Shown here in pieces: positions 1 to 7,700 of a DNA stretch of 8,875 nucleotides (the stretch's first letter is position 1; every line of letters begins with the position of its first letter). This stretch comes from an uncultured Prevotella sp. (lineage in GTDB: Bacteria > Bacteroidota > Bacteroidia > Bacteroidales > Bacteroidaceae). The stretch lies in the NCBI GenBank assembly GCA_937916075.1, contig CALGHW010000166.1:1-8875 (forward strand). Direction: 5' to 3'. Below the pieces are notes generated by a model. It did not search any database. It had not been told where the DNA came from and was given only the letters and a program-made list of their open reading frames with translations. A program made the translations under genes and the position numbers.

Positions 1-2427
1 GACAAGACCATCTCGCTCACACAATGCTGTGCCGTGGCAGGACTTGGCCCGGGCATGAGCGACGCCGTCAAAAAGGCGGCCCCCAAAGTGAGGGAGAACA
101 AGAAAAGAGACGGATCTTATAACTACTACCTAAGTGAACCTGTCCGCGAGAACGATGCCAAGGGCATAGGCCCGTTTATCTGGGCTTCGCTCGAAATGGA
201 AGCTTTAGGGTATCACACGGACAACACCACAGCCTGCATCGACCGCCAGGCTGTGGTTTCTCGTAACAACCCTACTGTAACGAAGGTTGACACACTGGGG
301 GCGTTCACCGTGGGCAACGGCCATTTTGCCGCCACGGTCGACGTGACTGGCCTACAGAGCTTTCCACAGGCATACCAGAACGGCATACCGCTCACCACCA
401 TGTCTGACTGGGGGTGGCACTCGTTCAAGAACGTCAAAAATCTCACGCCCCAAGAAACGGAAAAGGCTTTTGACTTAGGCCACGGCCATCAAGAAGTATA
501 TGCCGTGGAATACAAGCAAGACGGACGCAACAAGGAGGCCACTAACTATTTCCGCACCAATCCACACCGCCTGAACCTCGGAACCGTGGGACTGCGCTTT
601 GCATACGGCGACGGCATCGGCAAGGTATCCACGCTCAACGACATCAAAGACATTCACCAGGAACTGGCCCTTTGGGACGGCATGGTCAACTCCAAATATA
701 CGGTCAAAGGCACACCCGTAGAGGTTTCTACCGGATGCATGGCCGACAAATACGCCATCTTCACCCGTATCAAGAGCGACTTGCTGAAGAGGGGCAACGC
801 CATGCTGGTGCTCAACCTGCCATACCCCACAGGCAAGCATGCCGATGATGCCAACGATTATGGAACACAAACCGACCGTCACCAGTCAAAGCTCATCAGT
901 TCTGACGAACACTCAGCCATCATCGAGCACGTCATCGACAATACTCGCTATTATGTGAAACTGCAATGGGAAGGCCAAGCAAAACTGGAATGGGGTGCCC
1001 CACACGACTTTTGGCTCATGCCTAAGGAAGATGTGCTGACACTCTGCGTGGAATACACCCAGGAGAATCCCGCCAACAAGAAAAAGGAGAATCCCTTTGC
1101 CTACGACAAGGCGCTGAAGAACACCATGAAATACTGGCCGCGCTTCTGGAACAGCGGTGCGATAGCCGACTTCTCTGAATGTACTGACCCACGGGCCCAA
1201 GAGCTGGAGCGCCGCACCGTGCTCTCACAATACCTCACCGCTATCAACTGCGCCAACAACATGCCGCCACAGGAAACCGGCCTCACCTACAACTCTTGGT
1301 ATGGACGTCCCCACTTGGAAATGACGTTCTGGCACGCGCTCGACTTCGCACTTTGGAACCGTCCTGAGGCTGTGGCCAATATGCTGAAATGGTATAATGA
1401 CAAGGCGTATCCCGTGGCCAAGAAGATAGCGGAACGACAGGGCTTCAAAGGTATCCGATGGATGAAGATGACCGACCCAGAAGCTGGCGAAGCCCCTTCT
1501 AATACAGGCTCATTCCTGCTCTGGCAACAACCTCACTATATCTATTTGGCTGAAGAGATGTATCGCGCCAATCCTTCTGCAGAGACATTGAAGGAATATG
1601 GCAAACAGGTAGAAGAGACGGCTGAGTTCATGGCCGACTTCGCCAAATGCTGCCAGATGAAAGACGGAAAAGGCAAGACTCAAGGGAAAATCAAGCTGTT
1701 TGGTGCCACCGCCATGCAAGAAAGCATGTCGAAGGATTTCTCCTACAACCATCCTTTTGAACAGGCTTACTGGTATTATGGACTGCGTGTGGCCCAACAA
1801 TGGCGTGAGCGCCAAGGACTGGAGCGTCACCAGGAATGGGATGACATCATCGCCCAGCTGGCCCCACTCACCGAGAAAGACGGCATCTACCAAGCCGGAG
1901 AACCTGTCGCCTCCTTTGACGAGAACCACAAAACAGAACAGTTTGACCCCTTCAAGACTCCTGACCAGAAAGGCCGCAAGCAAATCTCAGCAGAAGACTT
2001 TGCCCTGAAGTGCCGCAGTGACCATCCCGCCGTTTTGGGCGTTTGCGGACTGCTGCCCGCCACCTCCTTATATAATAAGGAGACGATGGAGAAGACCCTC
2101 AACTGGGCCATGCAAAACTGGAACTGGGCAACCACCTGGGGATGGGACTATGGCATGATGGCCATGTGTGCCGCCCGCTTGGGACAGGGCGAGACGGCTC
2201 TTCAGGCGCTGCTCAACGACAAGGGGAAGAACACCTATCTCATCAACGGACACAACTTCCAAGAGCCCAAGCGTCTGCGACTCTATCTGCCCGGCAACGG
2301 CAGTCTGCTCGACGCCGTAGCCATGATGTGTGCCGGATGGGACGGATGCACAGAACCCAATAATCCCGGATTTCCCAAAGACGGAAAGTGGAATGTGCGC
2401 TGGGAGGGCTTCCAGCGGATGCAATAG
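1..2427 (+). CDS. GH105-like C-terminus fused to a six-hairpin glycosidase-like module (5' partial)
   Basis: The frame is open from base 1, so the true start lies upstream. A GTG at 34 could be read as a start but falls inside a conserved domain. Numbering from the window edge, residues 1-~70 look like the end of a GH105/GH88 unsaturated uronyl hydrolase: CAVAGLG, then RDGSYNYYLSEP and ENDAKGIGPFIWASLEME. GH105 enzymes remove the unsaturated uronate left on pectin oligosaccharides by lyases. From residue ~80 a second module begins with FTVGNGHFAATVDVTG (from residue 102) and a WGWHSF segment. Later come WQQPHYIYLAEEMYR, DHPAVLG (D674, H675), WGWDYGMMAMCAARLG (from W713) and LYLPGNGSLLDAVAMM. 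This resembles the (alpha/alpha)6 'six-hairpin glycosidase' superfamily proteins usually annotated as hypothetical. Substrate and catalytic residues cannot be assigned. The stop is 34 bases before the pectate lyase gene, so co-transcription is likely. The fusion is seen in the frame; the functions are inferred from family resemblance. Confidence 0.85.
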   Translation, partial: DKTISLTQCCAVAGLGPGMSDAVKKAAPKVRENKKRDGSYNYYLSEPVRENDAKGIGPFIWASLEMEALGYHTDNTTACIDRQAVVSRNNPTVTKVDTLGAFTVGNGHFAATVDVTGLQSFPQAYQNGIPLTTMSDWGWHSFKNVKNLTPQETEKAFDLGHGHQEVYAVEYKQDGRNKEATNYFRTNPHRLNLGTVGLRFAYGDGIGKVSTLNDIKDIHQELALWDGMVNSKYTVKGTPVEVSTGCMADKYAIFTRIKSDLLKRGNAMLVLNLPYPTGKHADDANDYGTQTDRHQSKLISSDEHSAIIEHVIDNTRYYVKLQWEGQAKLEWGAPHDFWLMPKEDVLTLCVEYTQENPANKKKENPFAYDKALKNTMKYWPRFWNSGAIADFSECTDPRAQELERRTVLSQYLTAINCANNMPPQETGLTYNSWYGRPHLEMTFWHALDFALWNRPEAVANMLKWYNDKAYPVAKKIAERQGFKGIRWMKMTDPEAGEAPSNTGSFLLWQQPHYIYLAEEMYRANPSAETLKEYGKQVEETAEFMADFAKCCQMKDGKGKTQGKIKLFGATAMQESMSKDFSYNHPFEQAYWYYGLRVAQQWRERQGLERHQEWDDIIAQLAPLTEKDGIYQAGEPVASFDENHKTEQFDPFKTPDQKGRKQISAEDFALKCRSDHPAVLGVCGLLPATSLYNKETMEKTLNWAMQNWNWATTWGWDYGMMAMCAARLGQGETALQALLNDKGKNTYLINGHNFQEPKRLRLYLPGNGSLLDAVAMMCAGWDGCTEPNNPGFPKDGKWNVRWEGFQRMQ

Positions 2428-2461
2428 TTTACAAGAAGTATTACCAACAAGCTATACCCTT

Positions 2462-4264
2462 ATGAAGAAATACGCATATCTCATAGGTCTTGCCGTCACC
2501 GCCATGACAAGCACCGCCATGGCACAGACCTCACCGGCCTTCCCCGGCGCTGAAGGTCACGGACGCTATGTGCAAGGCGGACGAGGAGGCAGTGTCATCC
2601 ATGTGACCAACCTCAACGACAGTGGAACCGGCTCGCTGCGACAGGCAGTAAGCGGCAACAGCAAGAAAATCATCGTCTTCGACGTGGCCGGAGTCATCGC
2701 TCTCCAAAAAGAGCTCGTCATCGGTGACAACACCACCATCCTCGGACAGACAGCACCGTCGCCCGGCGTCACGCTACGCTATTACACCGTACGCCCCGGC
2801 GGCAACAACATCATCCGCTTCATCCGCTTCCGGCGCGGCCAGGAACTGGATGTCAACGACGGAGCCGACGCCACCTGGCAACGCCAGAAAACAGGCATCA
2901 TCTTCGACCACTGCTCCTTCAGCTGGAGCATCGACGAGGTGGCCTCCTTCTATGACAACAACAACTTCACCATGCAATGGTGTACCATCGCCGAAAGCCT
3001 CAACAATGCCGGACACGACAAAGGAGCACACGGCTACGGGGGCATCTGGGGCGGCAAGCTGGCCAGCTTCCACCACAACATGATAGCCCACGTGAACAAC
3101 CGCGCGCCACGATTCAACGGCGCACGCTACGGATGGACGGGCTATACCGCCAACTACAACTACAAGGAATACAACTGGGCCAACCCTGTACAGGCGGAAA
3201 ATGTGGACTTCCGCAACTGTCTGATGTACAACTGGGGCGGGGGCGGATGCTACGGCGGACCCGGAGGCGGACAAATCAACATTGTCAACAACTACTACAA
3301 GGGCGGCCCTTCGACCTCCAAGCCCAACCGTATCACCACCGTCACGGTATCATCAAAGAGCAACTCGGACAGCAAGCATCCCGAATACTACGGAATGACC
3401 AGCCGTTACTTCATCTCGGGCAACACCACTGAGGACAAAAACGGCAAGCAGACCAAAAACCAAGACTGGAAGGGCGTGGAGTATGACAGCGGCACCTACT
3501 CGATTGACGGGGACGTATGCTCGCTCGACGCGAACAACTTCTATGGTGACAACGTGGAACACCTGACCAACACCGACGGCAAGAAATGTGTGCGCATCCG
3601 CATGGATGAGCCTGCCCCCACCGGCGAAGTGACCACCCACACCGCCGCCGAAGCCTTTGAGAAGATTTTAGCCTATTGTGGCTCATCACTCTTCCGTGAC
3701 GATATTGACACTCGCTACATGACGGAAGCCCGCACGGGCACCGCTACCTATAAAGGGTCTGTGACTGGAAAGGCCGGACTCATCGATGTGGTGGCCGACG
3801 TCAACGGCTATACTGAGGCCGACTTCCCCACTGGAGAACGCGCGGCCGACTTTGACTCCGACCGCGACGGTATCCCTGACGCTTGGGAGACTGCCAACGG
3901 GCTCGACCCCGAGAATCCCAGTGACGGCCGCTCAAAGAGCCTCGACCCCAAAGGCATCTACACCAATCTTGAGATTTACGCCAACAGCTTGGTACAAAAT
4001 ATTATGCTTGAAGGCAACAAGGATGCCGAGACGGCTGTGGCCGAATATTATCCGGGCTACACACAAGAAGACGGCACAGTCATCGCTCCCGTCAACGGAA
4101 CAGAGACAGCCATCCACAACAGGGTAACACCACAAGCCGTCCATGTCACCTATTATAGTATGCAGGGGATGCGCGTCAGCCACCTTCCCGACGGTCCGTA
4201 TATCACTGTCACTACCTTATCAGACGGAAAGGCCTTGACACGCAAAATCATAAACCGTAAATAA
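2462..4264 (+). CDS. Secreted pectate lyase, polysaccharide lyase family 1 type
   Basis: This 600-residue protein should cleave de-esterified homogalacturonan by calcium-dependent beta-elimination. The ATG at 2462 is chosen because it opens directly onto a signal peptide (MKKYAYLIGLAVTAMTSTAMA, cleavage probably before Q22). The frame extends back to 2330, but that part overlaps the upstream gene and is not signal-like. The mature protein starts with AFPGAEGHG, typical of PL1. Beta-helix signatures follow: GRGGSVIHVTNLNDSGTGSLRQA, ILGQTAPSPGV, and IIFDHCSFSWSIDE with D149 and D158/E159 as likely calcium-site residues. NNRAPRF contains R214, the probable match to the catalytic arginine (Arg218 of Erwinia PelC). 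A calcium-binding-like segment (D463-E476, DFDSDRDGIPDAWE) follows the catalytic domain. The last ~40 residues (from Y564, YYSMQGMRV) form a tail shared with the pectinesterase downstream and may be a sorting signal. The gene lies 34 bases after the GH105-fusion gene and ends before a strong terminator. Family assignment is secure; exact substrate preference is inferred. Confidence 0.93.
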   Translation: MKKYAYLIGLAVTAMTSTAMAQTSPAFPGAEGHGRYVQGGRGGSVIHVTNLNDSGTGSLRQAVSGNSKKIIVFDVAGVIALQKELVIGDNTTILGQTAPSPGVTLRYYTVRPGGNNIIRFIRFRRGQELDVNDGADATWQRQKTGIIFDHCSFSWSIDEVASFYDNNNFTMQWCTIAESLNNAGHDKGAHGYGGIWGGKLASFHHNMIAHVNNRAPRFNGARYGWTGYTANYNYKEYNWANPVQAENVDFRNCLMYNWGGGGCYGGPGGGQINIVNNYYKGGPSTSKPNRITTVTVSSKSNSDSKHPEYYGMTSRYFISGNTTEDKNGKQTKNQDWKGVEYDSGTYSIDGDVCSLDANNFYGDNVEHLTNTDGKKCVRIRMDEPAPTGEVTTHTAAEAFEKILAYCGSSLFRDDIDTRYMTEARTGTATYKGSVTGKAGLIDVVADVNGYTEADFPTGERAADFDSDRDGIPDAWETANGLDPENPSDGRSKSLDPKGIYTNLEIYANSLVQNIMLEGNKDAETAVAEYYPGYTQEDGTVIAPVNGTETAIHNRVTPQAVHVTYYSMQGMRVSHLPDGPYITVTTLSDGKALTRKIINRK

Positions 4265-4296
4265 GGGAGACATCGGCAACATCACCTTAGTCCATC

Positions 4297-4342
4297 ACTA
4301 CCGAAGGCATCTCTTCACAAGAAGAGGGCCTTCGGTAGTTTT
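4297..4342 (+). terminator. Intrinsic terminator after the pectate lyase gene
   Basis: A perfect 12-base inverted repeat (ACTACCGAAGGC at 4297-4308, GCCTTCGGTAGT at 4328-4339) encloses a second 6-base stem (CTCTTC/GAAGAG, loop ACAA). A short T-rich stretch (TTTTGTTCTT) follows. It sits 32 bases after the pectate lyase stop codon and marks the end of that transcription unit, so the pectinesterase needs its own promoter. Confidence 0.9.
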
Positions 4343-4402
4343 GTTCTTCTAAAATACCATCCCATATGTCCTTGTCCGCCACGCCTGGTAGACTTTTTAT
4401 CA

Positions 4403-4462
4403 GAATCAGAGTAAAGATGACAGTCTTTGAGGAAATACGAGCCATAACAGGCGGTCTGATTC
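4403..4462. repeat. Inverted repeat GAATCAGA / TCTGATTC upstream of the pectinesterase promoter
   Basis: A perfect 8-base inverted pair lies at 4403-4410 and 4455-4462, 44 bases apart. The right arm covers the position expected for the -33 region of the downstream -7 box. A smaller inverted pair, AAAGA/TCTTT (4413-4417 and 4424-4428), lies between the arms. The pair could be regulator half-sites, for example for a pectin-sensing hybrid two-component system of the kind that controls many Bacteroidota polysaccharide loci. No regulator is encoded in the window, so this is a suggestion only. Confidence 0.35.
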
Positions 4463-4474
4463 AAAAATATGTTG

Positions 4475-4482
4475 TATTTTTG
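4475..4482 (+). promoter_or_regulatory. Bacteroidota-type -7 box for the pectinesterase gene
   Basis: TATTTTTG matches the TAnnTTTG consensus of the Bacteroidota primary sigma factor. It is followed by CA, giving the frequent TTTGCA form. It lies 53 bases before the ATG at 4536, after the preceding terminator. No clear TTTG -33 element is seen at the expected spacing, which would fit an activator-dependent promoter. The box is exactly framed by ATGTTG (4469-4474) and CAACAT (4483-4488), a 6-base inverted repeat. Bases 4343-4535 otherwise hold no convincing gene. Confidence 0.6.
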
Positions 4483-4535
4483 CAACATCTATTAACAACA
4501 GAGAAAAAGAACATACTAACAAAAAACCATCCATC

Positions 4536-4763
4536 ATGGCAAAAAACTATCTGAGAACCATCATGGCCTCATGCCTCCTCGCAGGCGGCATGACAGCCGC
4601 GGCACAAGCACTCACCGACAAGGAGGCTACCGCCACATGGCCCTTTGACCAGGGTACGGCCGGACAAACAGCCACCAGGAGTGCGCCACCTACTTCAAGA
4701 CTTGTTACGAACACCATGGAAGCTCGTTCAGCGAGGTCGGCAAAAAGACCGTCGACGACATGA
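4536..4763 (+). pseudogene. Signal-peptide and N-terminal fragment of the CE8 pectinesterase, cut off by a frameshift
   Basis: This 75-residue frame opens with a classical signal peptide (MAKNYLRTIMASCLLAGGMTAAAQA) and the start of a mature domain (LTDKEATATWPFDQGTAGQTAT). After residue ~46 it becomes an R/S/T/P-rich, out-of-frame-looking sequence and ends at TGA 4761-4763. From about 4676 the natural sequence (QECATYFKTCYEHHGSSF) is in the frame of the large ORF that follows. One extra C in the ACCAG at 4674-4678 (giving ACCCAG) would join the two into a single 1,119-residue protein. The TGA overlaps the first ATG of the large ORF as ATGA, so translation could be coupled, but the restarted product would lack a signal peptide. 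This may be a real mutation or a sequencing error. I see no slippery heptamer that would support programmed frameshifting. Confidence 0.75.
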
Positions 4764-7700
4764 CACAAACCATCGTCAAAGTGGAGACCGTGCAAAACGC
4801 CCCATCAGACAATGGAGCCGTCAACTTCTCCATCGACCCCAAGGCAGGACTCACCTTCACCCCGACTGAAGTGGCTTTCAGCTGTACCCGATACGGCACA
4901 GACGGAGGAAAGATTGATATCGCATGGGTAAACCCCGACGGAACAACTGTCACCTTGGCCCAAGGCCTCATTCCCTGTCGGGACAATGGCAAGAACAAGG
5001 GGAATAACCCAGAAGGCCAAAAAGTGAACAACTACAAATACACCGTCACAGGGGCCACTCCCTCCGAGGGCACCTGCGGACTGCGAATCTATGTATATAC
5101 CTTGGGCGCGACCAAGAGCATCGGCCTTGGCAATGTGACCATCAGCGGCAAGCTCAACGGCACAGTCAAGGATGTAAAACAGTGTAACCTCACGGTGAAG
5201 ACCAACCCTGAAGGAGCTGCCGACATCGAGGTCAAGCCCATAGGCAGCGTGTTTGACGCAGGCACCGAACTGTCACTCTCCCAAACACGCCACTTCGGCT
5301 ACAAATTCAAAAACTGGACCGACACTGACGGAAATATCCTGGGAACAGACAGCAAGCTCGACTATACCATCAGCGATGACGTAACCATCACGGCCAACTA
5401 CGAGACCGTCAAAACTTTCGCTCTGAACTACAAAGTGAACGGCGGAGCCAACGACTATATGGTCAGCGTCAATCCGGCCCCACACATCGAGGACAACAAG
5501 AACCTGTTTGAAGACGGAACAGAGGTAACCCTAAGCGCATCGTCCAACAAGATACTTTCCTTCACTGGATGGAGCAATGGCGAGACCACTCTTGAGACCA
5601 AGCTCACCATGGACAAGGACCAGGACATCGAGGCTAACTACTCGGCCAAGGACTTCATCGCCGCATGGGACTTCATCAAGGAGGGAAGCAACGGCCGCAC
5701 AGCCGACTTCACCTCGGCCGACAACGAGAGCGCTACCTTGGTACTCCGCAACGCAGCCGGCGAAACATCAGGATGGCTGGACAAATGTGGCGACAAGGGC
5801 GGCTATGAGGGACGACCCGCCGCCGTCAACTGGCGCACCACAGGCCTGGGCGACTACTACTGGCAGACCATGGTCAATGCGGCCAACTTCACGGACATCA
5901 AGGTGTCGAGTGCCATGACGCTCAATTACAACTCTTACCAAAAGCAGAATGTGGAATACTCGCTCGACGGCGAGCAATGGACCAAGATTGGCACCATCAA
6001 AATAGAAGGTGCCAAGCAGTGGAAGGAAGAGACCTTCAGTCTGCCGGCCGCAGCCGACAACCAGTCCAAGGTGTATATCCGCTGGATAGCCGACAAGACA
6101 TCCAGCGTCATCGGCGCCACGTCGGACAACGACGGGGCAGGACTGGCCGACATCTATATCACAGCCACAGCCAAGATTGTTGACGACGGAACAGCTCCTG
6201 CCCTGACAAGCAGTGTCCCAGCAGAAGGCGACAGCAACGTGTCGGCCAACGGAAAGATTGTGCTCAACTTTGACGAGAAGGTGAAAGTCGGTGAAAACAT
6301 TGCAGGCCAATTGAAGCCTGCGAGCAACCTGAGCAATGGATTCACAGCCCTCACCCCCACCGTCTACGGAAAGAGTGTCATCTTTGAATACAGCAACCTG
6401 GACTATGCCACCGACTATGTATTCACACTTCCGGCCAAATCCATAGGCGACCTCACAGACAACTTCATCGACAAGCCCATACTTATCCACTTTACCACCA
6501 AGAGCCGACCGGCTATCACCAAGTCGCTCTACGACTTTGTCGTGCCCGACGACGGATCATTCAAGGAGGCTATCGCCAAGGCCAACAAGCGTGAAGACAA
6601 GCAGAAGCGCTTCCGCATATTTGTCAAGCAAGGCAATTACACGACTCCGGCCGACGAGGCCGCATTTGTGACAGGCAGCGACGGCGTGAACTATCCCGAC
6701 CCCATCACCTACCTGACCGCCAGCAATGTGTCTATCATCGGCGAGGACATGAACAGCACCACCGTGGTAAACACCGTGCCGTCAAACCTCGTGCCCACCA
6801 AATACGGTGACCAAAATCCAATAGAGGGTCTGCACAAGTGCCAGACACTGGACATCGGCAAGAACGTGACCAACACCTACCTCCAGGACATCACCCTGAA
6901 AAGCGGACTTCAGGACAACACAGGACGTGGCGCAGCCTTGGAAGACGCCGGTGACAAGACTATCTGCAAAGGCGTGGGCCTTTATGGATATCAAGACACG
7001 TATGACACCAAGAACGGCAACGGACGCTGTTACTTTGAGGGAGGACGGTTGCGCGGACGCACCGACTTCCTCTGCGGCAAGGGCGACGTGTACTATAATG
7101 GCGTGGAACTCGTGATGTGCGAGAAGGGCGGATTCATCGCCGTGCCGTCCACCCCCAAGAAGTATGGCTACATCTTTAAGGACTGTGTGGTGAAAGCCGA
7201 AAAATCAGGCATCGACGGCAACTTCACCTTAGGACGTCCCTGGGGCAGCGGCACCCCCATCGCCCTCTTCATCGACACCCGCATGGAGGCTCGCCCGTCA
7301 GCCTTGGGTTGGGACGAGATGAGCGGCGGATGGCCCGCACGCTACGCCGAATACAACTCTACCACAGCTTCCGGAAGTGTCATCGACCTGAGCGGCCGCA
7401 AGACCATCTTCGGCGACGGACATATCAACAACCCTGTGCTCACGGCCGACGAGGCGGCTGCCTTGACCTTAGAGACGGTGATGGGCGGTGACGACAAGTG
7501 GGACCCGACCACTGCCACCGAGCAAGCGCCCGCTCCCGAGCAGGTCATCCTCTCCGGCACATCGCTCACATGGACCGATTCGCCCTATACTCTCTGCTGG
7601 GCCGTATGCCAGAACGGCAAGGTAATTGGGTTCACCACCGAGCCGGCCTTCACCGTGACAGACACCAACGCCAAATACAGTGTACGAGCAGCCAACGAAA

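Noticed and set aside
2330..2461. Upstream extension of the pectate lyase frame to an ATG at 2330
   Set aside because: It overlaps the end of the preceding gene and would bury the signal peptide that begins at 2462.
2774..3274. Long minus strand ORF (166 codons) opposite the pectate lyase
   Set aside because: It lies wholly opposite a well-supported PL1 gene and has the Val/Ala/Gly-rich composition of an antisense shadow frame.
4366..4554. Small + strand ORF of 62 codons between the pectate lyase and pectinesterase genes
   Set aside because: It runs through the promoter region and the start of the pectinesterase gene, has no recognisable motif, and its composition follows AT-rich non-coding DNA.
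4536..4580. Lipobox at Cys13 in the pectinesterase leader (MASC)
   Set aside because: The cysteine lies before the hydrophobic core rather than after it, and an AAAQA signal peptidase I site follows, so a lipoprotein is unlikely.
4536..4763. Programmed ribosomal frameshift linking the two pectinesterase frames
   Set aside because: No X_XXY_YYZ heptamer or stimulatory stem is seen near 4649-4680; a missing base is the simpler explanation.
5768..6490. Long minus strand ORF (240 codons) opposite the pectinesterase
   Set aside because: It is antisense to a clearly coding region, with Val/Gly/Cys-rich shadow composition and no family resemblance.
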